The notes: generated by a model from the sequence alone, not told the origin. A stretch of 64,000 bases of DNA from Verticillium longisporum (GCA_019188255.1 JAETXT010000005.1:1116001-1180000), one strand, 5' to 3'; counted from the first letter of the stretch, positions 44,438-55,791 are shown. Numbers and translations: made by a program.

Positions 44438-45621
44438 GATCAAGATAACGCAGCTGTTAGCAGTAGAAACGCTGGAAGAAGAACAGTAGAAGCACCGGAC
44501 GAGGGCGAAGTGTGGTGTCTTATCAACGTCACTGATTGAGTGCGAAGTGGGCTGGTTAAAATCAGAGAGGATCTCTCGACCGCATCGAGCTCAGTGTTCC
44601 ATCGGGCCCCCCGGCTGTTGGCCCATGGAAGCAGTCCAGGGGCCCTACATTGAAGTCATCCTTCGCGCCATTTCGGCCTTGCCAAGATGGGGCTGACTGC
44701 TTATTTGGAAGTCGCAAAGTAGACATGTAAGATGCCCAGAGATTTGGCAGCATGTAAAGTGACAAACAATTTCTCGGGAGTGCTATTTTAGACGCGGATA
44801 TGCAGCCATAACCCCTGCAAGTGAGATATAGATAGCGTTGGGGGCTGTGAAGAGCAGTTAGCCGCCAGCCGGGTGGTGTGCTGGGTCAAATCAAACCCTG
44901 AAGCGATGCTAATATGATGGGGAACGACCAGGATATCCGACCCTGAGTTTGACTCGATGGAATGCTGTGCCACGCGGGTGCTTTTGTTACCGGCCGGCGG
45001 CCGCATGGAGTCAGACATCTTCCAGAGTGCTCTTCCAAGCACAGACAAACAAAGTCCATCGGGATACCCAGAACCGTGATTGAGGATCTCCAGGCAGGGC
45101 GGCAAAAACTTCTGAACTTGATCTCGCACAAGATGGGCATGTCTCAAGGTCGGACTTCGACAAGGAACCCCCGCAACTATAGCGTTGGTCCCAAGAGTGA
45201 TCACGCCAAAGATATGTTTCTGGCCGCTCCCCCCACAAGGCTGCTAGGGTCTCTTCTGTGAACAAGGGTTTGCGGCTTCTGAGACGCAGAAACACGCGAA
45301 GGATTCTGCAGGCCCCTGGACAAGCGCCCCGACGCGGGCTTTGCTGCGCTGTAACACTGCAATGCTGCGTGCTGAGCCACGCTGATCGCACTATAGGTAA
45401 CCTTGAATCCCTCAAGCACTACACTACAGTCGGTGGTGATTGCACTTTTGGGTCTTTTGTTCTCGCTTACATGCACCTCTGCTGATATTCATGCCAGCCT
45501 TTTCGCTTCATCTCGGTCTTTAGAAACTGTTCCCATCTGTTCAACGTCTTGTGCATCCTGACCTCTTCTCCAGACTACGTGACGCTTGAGACAGCACAGC
45601 ATAGCACAACACAGCACACAG
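44438..45621. other. divergent intergenic region
   Basis: 1.2 kb upstream of both the cupredoxin gene (-) and the SUR7-like gene (+). Open frames at 44788-45415 are not recognised on either strand. AGCACAACACAGCACA repeats just before 45622 are probably leader. Confidence 0.55.
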
Positions 45622-46893
45622 ATGGCACGAAGGACAGCTAACGGCGGCTGCAGGCCAATTTTCGCAGCTCTACCATTAGTATTTTCACTAATTTCCGTCA
45701 CACTTGCCATCATTGTTTTGATTGCTGGATCAAGGACTAACATTCTCGACGGGTTATCCTTTTTCAAGGTCAGTCTCGATGGCAGACGCATACTCAAACC
45801 CGGAACCCCTGTACTGATTAAAGAAAAGGTGGACACATCGAATTTTGACATCAAGTCCAAACTCTCGAGCTCGACATATCTTCAAGATCTCACTGAATTA
45901 TCGGGCATCGATCTTGTGGGCCAAGATGTTACGGCAGAGTCGCTCGGCCTCGCGCGTACCTACACAATCTCTCTGCTTGGTTACTGCAGCCACCATAGCG
46001 ATTCCACCTCCTGTACCTCGCCTCGTATGGGATACTTCTTTGATCCCATAACCGTCCTCAAGCTCGACACGACTGCTGTTGCGAATCTTGATACCAGCGA
46101 CATTGATGAAGCCCTAGCGAGATACGAAAGGATATCCCAGTTCCTGGCCTTTGCCTACGTGGCCAGTATTGCTTTCGCCATCCTTGGGCCCATTCTCCCT
46201 GTGTTCGGATCTAAAATTCGTATCATCGGCTTCGCCGGCATCTTCTTGTCTTGGCTCGCCGCCATTCTTCTCCTCGTCGCTTCAGGAACGGGACACTACA
46301 TTTACCAGCATCTCAGCAAAGCCATTGACAGCGATCTGGACCCGATTGGCATCGACTCGGACTTTGGTCTACTGCTGGTTCCCAGTTGGCTTTCTTTTGG
46401 TTTCGCTCTACTTGCCGCTGTCTTCACGAGTTTCAGACCACGCGACCAATCCTCGAGACGCAATCCTGACCTGTCCTTCGATACAAAGCACAGATCTGGC
46501 GCCGGCGGACATGTCACTGGCCAGGCGAACGAATCGGCTGGACCCGGGTCGGGTCTGCTTAACCGAGTGCAGACTTGGGGCCGTCAGAAGTACATCGGCA
46601 TCGGGAAACAGCCTGGTGCAGAGCGGCATAGTAACAGGGCCACACCACGAGGTGGAGAAGCGACGTCGGGCAATCTCTCGGATGATGAGCAGCACCTGGT
46701 GCCCCGGGAACAGCAGGACACGTATGGTTCGCGACGGGAAAGTCTGAGTTTCGAGCCGCGTGCCTTTCCACCAAGGACGTCGAGCGATGATGGATACGGT
46801 GGACAGGGCGACATCGCCATGATGCCTCTCGACAACCGAGGCCAGAAGGATCTGAATACGGCATACGAGCCCTACAGCTCGAGATTCTTTTAG
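45622..46893 (+). CDS. SUR7/PalI-family plasma-membrane protein
   Basis: Single exon, 423 residues from ATG 45622; an in-frame ATG 36 nt upstream (45586) only adds polar residues from the AGCACA repeat. Four-helix SUR7/PalI topology: TM1 (LPLVFSLISVTLAIIVLIAG), a long extracellular loop with the family Cys pair (LGYCSHHSDSTSC ... MGYFFDP), then TM2-TM4 (FLAFAYVASIAFAILGPILP, IIGFAGIFLSWLAAILLLVA, LVPSWLSFGFALLAAVF). The cytosolic tail of about 150 residues is disordered and Arg/Ser-rich. Such proteins organise eisosomes or take part in Rim/Pal pH signalling; the tail length is closer to PalI/fungal Fmp45-like members. Confidence 0.88.
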   Translation: MARRTANGGCRPIFAALPLVFSLISVTLAIIVLIAGSRTNILDGLSFFKVSLDGRRILKPGTPVLIKEKVDTSNFDIKSKLSSSTYLQDLTELSGIDLVGQDVTAESLGLARTYTISLLGYCSHHSDSTSCTSPRMGYFFDPITVLKLDTTAVANLDTSDIDEALARYERISQFLAFAYVASIAFAILGPILPVFGSKIRIIGFAGIFLSWLAAILLLVASGTGHYIYQHLSKAIDSDLDPIGIDSDFGLLLVPSWLSFGFALLAAVFTSFRPRDQSSRRNPDLSFDTKHRSGAGGHVTGQANESAGPGSGLLNRVQTWGRQKYIGIGKQPGAERHSNRATPRGGEATSGNLSDDEQHLVPREQQDTYGSRRESLSFEPRAFPPRTSSDDGYGGQGDIAMMPLDNRGQKDLNTAYEPYSSRFF

Positions 46894-47092
46894 AAAGCTT
46901 TGTAGAATATCCTTCGTCATGTCGAATCCCCGGGAAAGGCCTATAATGATCACATCTTCGCTATTCTGACTCAGAATTCGAGCTCACTTTGAAGCTCAGG
47001 AACCAAAAGTTGCTGCGTATTCAGTTACCTGTGTTCCATCACTGAGATAACCTATGATTTAGACGGTGGCAAGTTTAGAGATATTCTTCGTC

Positions 47093-48661
47093 TTAAATTG
47101 GACCAGTAGTTGACTTCAGGATAGCTTCGGCAGCGGCTCGGCCGGCACGCCTACCAAAGACAGCTCCTGACATCAGGCCGCTCCCGCCAGGATAGTTCCC
47201 ATAGAACAACCCTCCTAACATCTCGCCCACGCAGTAGAGGCCCTGCATCGGGTTTCCGTCCTTCGCATTGATAAGTTGTGCTGACTTGGGCTCAACCTGC
47301 AAGCCGCCAAAGGTGAAGGTAATTCCGCAGGTGACTTTGACAGCGACGAAAGGACCCCGATCCAATGGTAAAGCCCAATTCGACTTGGGTAGGTCGAGCC
47401 TTCTAATCGAGGACTGTGTCGAGTACCCGTCCTTGACCGCAGGATCCCAAGCTGCGTCCGGGTTCTCCTGTTGGAATCCGTAGACGGCTTCGTTATAGTC
47501 CCGAATAGTCCTGCTAAATTGTTCTGTATCGTGCAAGCCTCGAGAAGCACATTTCTGGGCCAGCAATTCGATACTGTCTGCTGTGATGCGTTCCACCCGC
47601 TCAGGGCGATACTCCTCGTCTCGCAGCCACTCAGCGCCGCGGGCGTCCCAGACCTGAAAGGCAACATGTTCCGGCTGCGAGAGGATAGCTCGGCCAAACT
47701 TTGCGTACGTGTAGTTGCGGAAATCAACTCCCTCATCCACAAAGCGATGCCCATGAATGTTAATCATCAGACCCAGTGGGTAGCCCGACTTGGTGTATTC
47801 ATTGGACGCCTCGCGGTCGCCTGTGGTCGGATTCGTGGCTGCATCCCACGCGACTGAGTGGCATCCCGACCAATCCCCGACTGCGTTGGCGTTGAGGTCG
47901 CGGAGACACAGTTCAAGGCATGCACCTGTATTGAAGGGCGTGCCGCGAACCATGGCCCTATCCCACCCAGGCCCGAGATGCTCGCTGCGCATGCGGGGAT
48001 TTGACTCGAAACCCCCGGCAGCGAAGATGATGGCCTTGGCCTCGATGATCTGCTGCGTCCCATTTTTCTCGACCGTTATGATAGAGTGTCCGGACAAGGG
48101 GTCATGCTGGACACTAATCAAGGTCGTGGACCATGAAACTGTCACTGCGCTGGCTTTGGCGGCGGCCCGGAGATCGGCAACAAGACCCTTCCCTCCGTCT
48201 TGCGTTTTCAGACACATACCGCCCCAAAACTTGATTTTTCCTCCCACCTCGTATGCTTGGCGGTTGAAAGACAGCTGAAAGCAGATCCCATGGCTGGCCA
48301 GCCATTTGATGGTCGAGTTGGAATCCTTCACAAGAATACGTGCGAGCTTAGGGTCAGACCTACCGGAACAGACCCGTTCAATATCGTCCGAGAAATGCTG
48401 CTCGAGATAGGGAGCAAGTTCTATGTTGACTTTTTGCTCAGGGCTAACGTTGTTGACAAGAGGTAGGACGTCTTGCAAGCCTCCGTGAGCGGTGCGATAT
48501 GCACCAGCCGTAAAGTAAGTGTTGCCGCCAGCCCACTCCTCCGGGCATGTGTCTATGAGGAGTACCCTCGCGGTGCCGGATTCGGCAGCAGAAATGGCGG
48601 CGGAAAAGCCAGCGTTTCCACTACCGACAACGAGGATATCACAATAGCCAGCTAGCGCCAT
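47093..48661 (-). CDS. FAD-dependent fumarate reductase/tricarballylate dehydrogenase-like flavoprotein
   Basis: Single exon, 522 residues from ATG 48661; the frame continues upstream without family features. N-terminal dinucleotide motif ILVVGSGNAGFSAAISAAE and the flavin loop GGNTYFTAGAYRTAHGG place it in the succinate dehydrogenase/fumarate reductase flavoprotein superfamily, nearest to TcuA-like tricarballylate dehydrogenases. Further marks: IIFAAGGFESN, INIHGHRFVDEG, TFTFGGLQVEP and the C-terminal FAD site NYPGGSGLMSGAVFGR. No presequence and no iron-sulphur partner gene, so it is probably a soluble oxidoreductase of a small organic acid. Substrate is inferred from family only. Confidence 0.88.
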   Translation of the reverse strand: MALAGYCDILVVGSGNAGFSAAISAAESGTARVLLIDTCPEEWAGGNTYFTAGAYRTAHGGLQDVLPLVNNVSPEQKVNIELAPYLEQHFSDDIERVCSGRSDPKLARILVKDSNSTIKWLASHGICFQLSFNRQAYEVGGKIKFWGGMCLKTQDGGKGLVADLRAAAKASAVTVSWSTTLISVQHDPLSGHSIITVEKNGTQQIIEAKAIIFAAGGFESNPRMRSEHLGPGWDRAMVRGTPFNTGACLELCLRDLNANAVGDWSGCHSVAWDAATNPTTGDREASNEYTKSGYPLGLMINIHGHRFVDEGVDFRNYTYAKFGRAILSQPEHVAFQVWDARGAEWLRDEEYRPERVERITADSIELLAQKCASRGLHDTEQFSRTIRDYNEAVYGFQQENPDAAWDPAVKDGYSTQSSIRRLDLPKSNWALPLDRGPFVAVKVTCGITFTFGGLQVEPKSAQLINAKDGNPMQGLYCVGEMLGGLFYGNYPGGSGLMSGAVFGRRAGRAAAEAILKSTTGPI

Positions 48662-50390
48662 GGTGATCTTTAGGTGAACGATAAAGCACGTCCCGGCGCT
48701 GAAGCACGTACGAAAATGTTGCTGTGGAGGGATATCAAACACTCGTGTCCCTCAGAGAACACAATTCATCTGGGGCAAGTTGGAGTATTGACGTTGCGTC
48801 GTTCAATCAGATCGTCGGCAGCGGGATCATCAAAACATAATATGACCCGCTCTTATGCACTTCCGCGGCAACAGATCTTGCGGGATACTGAACATGTATG
48901 ACGATTTAGTTAACTGGCTTTGGAATTGGCTTCGGTCGAGAACTTCCAATGACGAACTATTTTTACATCCTGGATGGACATCAATCTGATTAGAGATGAG
49001 CGTATGTCGAGGCACGCAGGTCCCATACCTTGAGATCGCTCGCTTACCCTCTTTCGGTGTTTACGCATCTCACATGGAGAACATTTGCTTAATGAATTAC
49101 AAAACCAAGCAAAGTCTGCACCATAACCAGAAAATCATGGACTAACTCAAATCATATTAATATCAACTGATCGATATATGGTTAAGCATCGCATCTGAAA
49201 CGTCAACGTACAGCTCACGACCCCTAAGCGCCAAGGCCAGACACGATCCGTTGCAGGTTTCAGGTATCAAAGGGTGACCCTTCTTCATCATTGAGAAACC
49301 TTGACTGGGTTGCAATCACTCTCTTCGCCGTACGGCTGCCGCTCCATGATGACAGATCGCTGCCTTCAGTCATCTGACAATGATCGTTTCACGCCGCAAG
49401 GACCCTCCAGCCCTGCTCAGCACCAAGGCCTCGAGGGTGCAGGCTAATAGTACATAACATGGTTCAACCCTCCAGTTGGGTGATCTGATCTCGCTGAGCT
49501 AGACATTAAACCTTAGTATTATCCGGACGGCATGTCATAAAGTCGACGTCATGGCTTTCGTCCAATACATTTCTTTAGCGGGAAGGTATAGCCGGAACAC
49601 AGCAGGTGGATTCTTCGAAGCCTACATCCCTGGCTATAGCCCAGGTCTGAACTCTGCCACTGCTAGTTCAATTTTCGGTATTCAATGTTCAGGCTTCATT
49701 TGTTTTGAATTGAAAAGCATTCATCCTGTTAAGTTACAGGAACCAAGAGAAAATTACAATCCGGGCTATTCCTTGTGAGTCACTTTGCAGTGTTCCTCTT
49801 TTCGTTGTCGACACAGCACTGCATGTAACTCCCTCCAAAGTGCATCAATCGTGCCGCGTCTTCAGTGTCAACCAGCACATTGATACTTTCGCAGTTCGGT
49901 CAGTTCCTCTCCGTATGTGCGGCGCAACGCTTTCGTACGCTACAGAAGCGGCTGCCTTGGCCTGCTAGAGCGTAGACCGCTGGTCAATTAGCTGCTCGAA
50001 TCTATGACTGTTGCTAAAATAGCCACAATGACAGCAAGTAGGAACTCTCGGGCCCGTATTTGCGAGTTCACTTTCTTGAGGGCTCTTACCTCTCTACTGG
50101 TCTCGTCGGAGTTTGTCCTCTTGGTGAGTGACCTGCAGAAGTAGTCTGTCTGCCCTTATTGACGTGCACTGGAGTCGGTCTCTTGATAAGCACATCTTTA
50201 GGTCGATGGTCATCAATCCTTGAGCGACGTCTAGAGTTACTCAAACGTATTGTGCGAAAGGACGGTCGCGAGACTCGACACGAAGCAGAGGTTCCCCATT
50301 CACTCATCAGAAGCAAGGGTGAAGGCTGTCGACAACGAACCACTTTACCAAGGTTAGCTTTTCCAGGCTGCCAGGTTACGCGACGAGAGA
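48662..50390. other. gene-poor region
   Basis: 1.7 kb without a recognisable gene, AT-richer between about 48.9 and 49.8 kb. Frames such as 49551-49778 (+) and 50086-50427 (-) have no family features. Confidence 0.5.
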
Positions 50391-50756
50391 TTATTTCATA
50401 TGGTCTTCGAAAGGCTTGACCATCCATCCAAGGGCTTCGTCATGGAACACGTCACGGACAACTTCCTCTTCGCATTTGAGAACCTCCAGGCACTTGAAGT
50501 AGTACGCTTTAAATTCAGGCGAGTACTGAAACTGGAGCGTAAAGAGGTTGAAGCGAACGAAGTTACCCTAACGTCGCACGTTGTTGCTGGTGTCCCTGTT
50601 CCTGTTGCTTGGTATGCACGACTCGGTGAAATAATCGGGCGAACCTGTCACTTGGTCGGCGGCAAGAGAGAAGCCGGTTTTCCGTTGAGGCAATGTATTG
50701 ATAGCAATTGATATCCCATTTTCACCGCCAACGGAAAAGCGTCAACCAAAAAGTTA
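50391..50756 (-). pseudogene. RIP-like decayed coding remnant, family not recognised
   Basis: One minus-strand frame reads as protein for about 120 codons, ending at TAA 50391-50393. It contains three internal stops: TAG at 50568-50570, TGA at 50742-50744 and TAA at 50754-50756. Each is one C-to-T change from a sense codon (CAG, CGA, CAA). Between stops the translation is protein-like, e.g. SIAINTLPQRKTGFSLAADQ and, after the TAG, GNFVRFNLFTLQFQYSPEFK. The two CpA-to-TpA changes are the preferred RIP context. Upstream the same frame continues (TCSSGKVGDN) for at least 60 bases before decaying. The parent family is not known to me. Confidence 0.5.
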
Positions 50757-51579
50757 ATTATCACCCACCTTGCCTGAGGAGCAGGTCACTGATTGCGGGG
50801 TAGCTATGCAAGGGCAGGGATGCAGAAACTCTTATCTTTTCATACAGGTACAATTCAACTGGATTCATTAATCTAGGTTCCAACCTAAGGAACCAGGCCA
50901 ATGGACGGTTGGACCTCGGGGTGAGGCTGGGATGGAAGAGAGACGATAGTTTGGTATGAAGTCTCGAAGGTTTCTACCGAGTACGACCTGGTGGCATTCA
51001 CCAGGTGCGCACAATGCACATGTCCAGGATCGGCATCTTCAGTTAGGGCAGACAGGGATGAAATCCCATGCTCCCTTTGGTTTCCTATATCTTTGCCTTT
51101 TCACAAGTCTGTGTATCCGTGTTTCGCCAGTCCTTCTCTGTGAAAGCTTGCTCCCGAGTCAAGCATGCCAGCTCCCAATGAAAGCATCCGCCCTTTGTTA
51201 GCGTTCTGTCTGGCAAGGCCCGGCGAAACAGGAGACAGACTCTCTTTATCGTTTTTTGCCCCAATACGACCAAGGCATGTATAGCCTTTCGACTCGTTTC
51301 GCCTCGTCTTCCTCCTGGGCCCTACGTCCTGGACCCTACGTCGCAAGGACCCCGACCCCTTGCCGCCGTGGGTTGGGTTGGGCAGACAGCGCACGTCCGT
51401 ACCCCAGGTTTCACATGCGACCCCTGGCCGGACAAGCTTTACGCTGGCAAACTTTCTATCTTTGGGATGATACAGGGCGTGACGCAGAGATCTCATGATC
51501 CCCGTTCGATGGTCGTTTGCCGTCATGCGTTTCCTCGCGCTATTCTTGTGCTCGGTCGAACCACGGGCACGGCCATGTG

Positions 51580-51585
51580 TATAAG
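51580..51585 (+). promoter_or_regulatory. TATA-like box of the small Pro-rich gene
   Basis: TATAAG, followed by a run of seven G, 241 bp upstream of ATG 51821. The intervening DNA is A/C-rich and stop-containing, as a leader would be. Confidence 0.45.
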
Positions 51586-51666
51586 AGGGGGGGATCCCCG
51601 GATGGGAAGTCAGTCACGCTATCTTTTGGAGCACCACAAAGGCCTTCCTCATACCTTAGTTGACGA

Positions 51667-51771
51667 TCGACATCTCAAAAGGCGAAACTCGAAAAGAGCT
51701 GCAACAACCCCCCACAGATTCACGACCACTCGACATCTCTAAAAGCAAAACTCAGAACGAGCGCGCAACAA
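51667..51771. repeat. diverged direct repeat in the leader
   Basis: Two 41-42 bp copies beginning TCGACATCTC (51667-51707 and 51730-51771) share most positions, including the ending GCAACAA. Confidence 0.6.
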
Positions 51772-51820
51772 ATCCAACAAGCTCACAACCTCGAAGAACA
51801 AACAAAAGACAAGTCCCAAA

Positions 51821-52084
51821 ATGGCAGCCACCCGTACCCAAGACTTCGCCGCCCAAACCCCCTCGCCCTCCTCCGAGTCCCAGCACCAGCAGCCGCCCCG
51901 CGGCCTCAGCCGCATCTTCCTCCACCCCATGCTCCAGCAGCACCTCGACACGCACCCGCCGCCGCCGCGCCGCGCAAGGCCGACGCCCCCCATGTCGCCG
52001 ACCTCGTCGTCGCTCTCCGCCTTTTCCTCGCCGCACCCGTCGCCGACTACGTCGACCGCGGCGTCGGCGGGCGGGAGCAAGTGA
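51821..52084 (+). CDS. small proline/serine-rich protein, unknown
   Basis: 87-residue frame with a strong start context (cccaaaATGgca) and almost exclusively G/C third positions, unlike shadow frames around it. The sequence has no globular domain: Ser/Pro/Gln-rich N terminus, a central GLSRIFLHPMLQQHLDTHPP, which could be a short helix, then Pro/Arg and Ser-rich tail. Preceded by a TATA-like box and leader. Probably a short, stress-inducible or regulatory protein peculiar to moulds, but that is a guess; no family is recognised. A 400-codon overlapping frame (51660-52862) is compositional and rejected. Confidence 0.65.
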   Translation: MAATRTQDFAAQTPSPSSESQHQQPPRGLSRIFLHPMLQQHLDTHPPPPRRARPTPPMSPTSSSLSAFSSPHPSPTTSTAASAGGSK

Positions 52085-52493
52085 ATCGCGTTTTCGCGGT
52101 GCCAACGCGCTGGAGGCTATGGCGCAGAGGACGTCCGTCTGGGGATTTGTCCACGTTTTCGACAAGGACGCAGGACAGGGAAGAAAAGGGAACAAAGACC
52201 AGGCGTTGAGGCACCGTTTGATTGAGTTTGCGGCGGCGAAACGACCGCAAAGCGCAGGGGAATTGGAACGTAGCGCGGCGTACAGGGACCGGGACGGCGT
52301 TGCTTCACATCGCGGCAGACTTTCTATGCGCCGCCAGCAAGCTTTAGGACGAGTTTGGGAAGACTGGGACACATCGGAGACCGAATGGTTGTGTCGTTAT
52401 TTTTTTCGAGCAAGGGGAGAACATTGTGAATGCATCATTATTTCATGTAACGTGTATATGACACATTATCCGTCATCTCGCGTGTTGAAATGC
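52085..52493. other. convergent intergenic spacer
   Basis: 3' regions of the small gene and the PTEN gene; nothing recognised. Confidence 0.6.
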
Positions 52494-54553
52494 CTATTTG
52501 CTCGCCTGTGCCCCGGACGACCCTGTCGTCCTGCTCGCCGTGTCGGGATTGTCCAGCAATTCTGGGCCCGGCTCCTTGCCTTGGGGCATCACGGGCGAGG
52601 AGACCTCGGCGGCCGGAGCCCCTTTGACGCCATTCAGCTCCTCCTCGCCGGCGGGTCCGCTGATCCTGACACCGGCCAGGGGGTTGGTTTCGTCACCATT
52701 AGCAGCCTGTCCGTCTCGGATCTCCTGGCTCTTGACGCTGCTGGCCTTGCTGACGTCCGCGCTGGCCGGATTCTCCGCCCGCAACCCGAGATGCCTCTCC
52801 TGCTCCGGATCTTCGTGGTTGTTGCCCTTCCAGTCCGCAGGCTCCATCTGCGGCACCGCTGAGCCCTCCGGCGGCTCGACTACAATCTCTCCCGGGATAT
52901 TGTCAGTCTGGTCCAGGCCTGGCACATCGGTTGCTCCGGCGAGCCGCCACACCACAGCAATGCGGTCGAGCGCGCGGGACCCCTTGCGGCTGGACCCCTT
53001 AATGCCGTCCATAGCCTCCCAGTCAATGCTGAAGACACCGCTGGTGTCGGGCTTGCCGTCCTGCTCGGGCCCGTTACCCTCGAAGAAGGCGTTGAACCAG
53101 ACGTGCGCCACGGCCGTGACCATTGTGAGGCCCAGCGACGAGGAACTGCGGCTGCGTCGCTCGACGGAAATATTCACGTCGCTGTTGGCAATCTGCACGG
53201 GCTCGGTCGGCTTCAGGATGACGGCCATGCCGCCAGGCTCATTCTCTGTAGACGCGTCCTCTGAGTACCCAGAGAGATGGCTGTTGGACGAGGCAGGCGA
53301 GTCAGTCGTGCCGTGGTATCCAAGCCCCGTCTTGGTCTTGGTTTTAGCATTATGTAGCAGCGTCTTTGTGCTTCCGCCGAGGCGTTTCTTCGACGAACTG
53401 CGGCTGGGTGCCTCGTCAGGTGGAGAAGCAGCAGCACCACTACCAGCAGCGCGGCTATTGCGAGCCTTATCGCCGTTCGGATCCTCCAGGTTCGTGCTCT
53501 CCGCATACTCAGCCTCCTCGGGGGCGCCCTCGACGGTCCGCGCCGCCGGCACGCCAGCGAGGTCATACATCATGTGGGCGACGCCACCGCCGTCCGTCTC
53601 GGGCGCGTTGCCGTCGATAATGATCCTCTCCTTCTTCGAAAAGGTGTGAAAGATTTGTATCCTGCGGCCCGCATCAGCGAACCCCTCAATGTCGACCTTG
53701 ACGCCGCTGCGCAGGCCCCAGACGTGGATCTCGACTATCTCGATGGGGCAGTCGACGTATTTCTTGCCGTGGCGCGCCCAGCGGTCGACGTACGAGACGG
53801 TGCGCAGCTGGCTGGGGATGGAGACGCCGGCGCCAAACTTGGGCCGCATGCGCCGCTCCGTGAAGCGCGTCAGGGCCTCTTCGGGCCGCCAGCCGCACTC
53901 GGCGATGAGGTAGCTGCAGGAGATGGTGCCGCTGCGGCCCTTGCCGGCCTTGCAGTGGACGACGGCGACACGCTTCTTCTTGTCCTTGTCGGTGACGGGA
54001 GCGTCGGGTTGTGTAGTGTTGGTTTGCGTTGCATCCCTGGCGGGCTGTGTTGCTGCTGCTGGTGGTTCTGCTGCTGTGGCAGCGTCGACGGTCACAGGCG
54101 CCGGGTTGCCGTCGTGCAAGTCTCCGCCATGAAGCCAGTTGCGCATGCTCGCCATGATCATGGGCACGAGACGAAACGGTGGCGGGTGATGGTCAGGCCA
54201 GGGATAATGCCTGACGCGGCCGTAGACTTCCTCATCTGGGTATCCCGTTCCTTCGGCGCGAAACTCCCATATCGCCCACTCCTTGTCGTGTCTGTCGTCG
54301 AGAAACTCGACCAGTTTGTCGACGGGGTTTCGGTAGGCTTTCTGTGGCCAGGTCGAGGAGGGGCCAGATCTGGGGAGATGTCAACAGGTAGCTCGTCACT
54401 CGGTCTAGCAGCAGCAGCAGCAGCAGAGGAAGAAGAAGGAGGAGGAGGTTCTTACGTCGCGATTATGTCAGAGGTCACATAGCACAGATCAATCCCAGCC
54501 TCGGGATGCTGTGATCGCGGCCCGGCAACAATCTGCCTCAGTATGGAGGCCAT
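52494..54553 (-). CDS. TEP1: PTEN-type phosphatidylinositol-3-phosphatase
   Basis: Exons 54553-54456 and 54369-52494, 657 residues; the 86-nt intron splits a Thr codon and holds CTT/CTG microsatellites. The N terminus (QHPEAGIDLCYVTSDIIA) and YRNPVDKLVEFLDDRHDK, HYPWPDHHPPPF match the PTEN phosphatase domain. The P-loop is HCKAGKGRSG near residues 171-180, with the catalytic Cys and Arg and the PTEN-specific Lys residues. The WPD-loop equivalent is YPWPDH. A C2-like domain follows (FGAGVSIPSQLRTVSYVDRW on), ending with VWFNAFFE and FSIDWEAMDG. An Ala/Thr/Pro-rich insertion of about 45 residues precedes the P-loop and the tail is long and disordered. Expected role: dephosphorylation of PtdIns(3,4,5)P3. 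Confidence 0.93.
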
Positions 54554-55791
54554 TCTGCCAAGGTCTCAGCTCAGGAAAGGCTCAGCTCAGAGGAAAGGCT
54601 CGGCTCGTTTGCAGCGCAGTGCAGAGATGGAAATACGTGTTCGACAAGGGACCTTGGAAAGAATGATGCCAAGATGCCGCAGGCAAAAGAAGTGACAAGA
54701 AATAAAATGATTCGTGCCTCGTGGCCAAGGAGGAAGGTTGGTAGGTCGAGGCCTCCCGGCAGCCTTGGAAGGGGCAAGGAGAGTCGACGCCGTGTCGACA
54801 GCCTGAGCAACAGCGCCCCGCGTCCACTGGTTGGAGCAGCTGTCAGGCAGGTTCAGGTCAGGACCCAATTGCAGTGGACGCATCTGGGCGACGTCATCAG
54901 AGGGCACAGAGGGAGCTCGAGGGCGCAAGCACGCTGATGGGCTGAGGTCCGTTAGTGGAGCCCGCCCGCCGTGGTGCCGTGGTGCCGTGGTATCATGGTG
55001 GGGTTCATCCGCTTGTCTGTCTCTCTCTCTCACTCTCTCTCTCTCTCTCCTCTGTGGCTCGCACTTCCCCCGCGTCTGTGGCTGGTGTCACACCATGATC
55101 GACTGGGATCCTTGCCAACCACCAACCACTAAGGATGAGCAACCATAGCTACCTGCCTACGAAAGTACGCTCCGTCTCACAAGCTCACAGCCCACAGCCA
55201 ACAGCAGCATGACGCTTTACATAATCATAATCTTGACTCGGAAACACTATCGCAGAAAGACACAAAACACGGAAACCCCATGGCACATGGGCGCATGGCC
55301 TGTGCAGCTCCATCGAGGCACCAGGCACCAGGCACCCGGCACCCGGCACCCCAAGCAGGGAATCTCGCTCGCCCAGAATCGCCAACACCCGAGCCCCCAA
55401 GGGAATGGATCACAGAAAACTGGAAAAGAAAGCCATGTAGACCGACCGCCGAGAGCCGAGTAAAGAAATGCCACGTTTCGTTTCCTTGATCATTTGTCGT
55501 ATTCATCCACGGCCTCGCCCCTTGTCTCCTCCCCTGCTGTTTTCCCCGCCTGTCTCTCGTCCTTTCTCATTGATCAACCTCGTAATGGCTGGTGCTTGCA
55601 GCCGGACACATCTCATAACGTTGTGGTCCATGTCTGTACTCGGTCCCCTGACTGCCAGGGTCCTGACCCCCTGACTGTGAGGGGCCTGTCCACACACATC
55701 GCCTTCGACACAGGCACAGTGCGGTGCGCTGTGACGCCGGAGAGGCGGGCGCGTCTCCCGGCGTGCAGCGGCTCAAACGACGTGTCGCCGT
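54554..55791. other. PTEN upstream region
   Basis: 1.2 kb between the PTEN start and the Pom33 end, both minus strand. Contains a CT microsatellite (55021-55050), GTGCCGTG repeats near 54970-54995 and CACC(A/C)GG units near 55318-55352. No gene recognised. Confidence 0.6.
55021..55050. repeat. CT microsatellite
   Basis: Nearly pure CT dinucleotide run with one CA interruption. Confidence 0.85.

Larger units (their letters stand above)
50757..51820. other. upstream region of the small Pro-rich gene
   Basis: Mostly non-coding. The first part may continue the decayed remnant on the minus strand. The last 240 bp look like promoter and leader, with a TATA box and a diverged direct repeat (separate entries). 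Confidence 0.5.

Noticed and set aside
51660..52862. 400-codon plus-strand open frame
   Set aside because: Runs through the leader, the small Pro-rich gene in another frame and the antisense of PTEN; its Pro/Arg-rich sequence is compositional.
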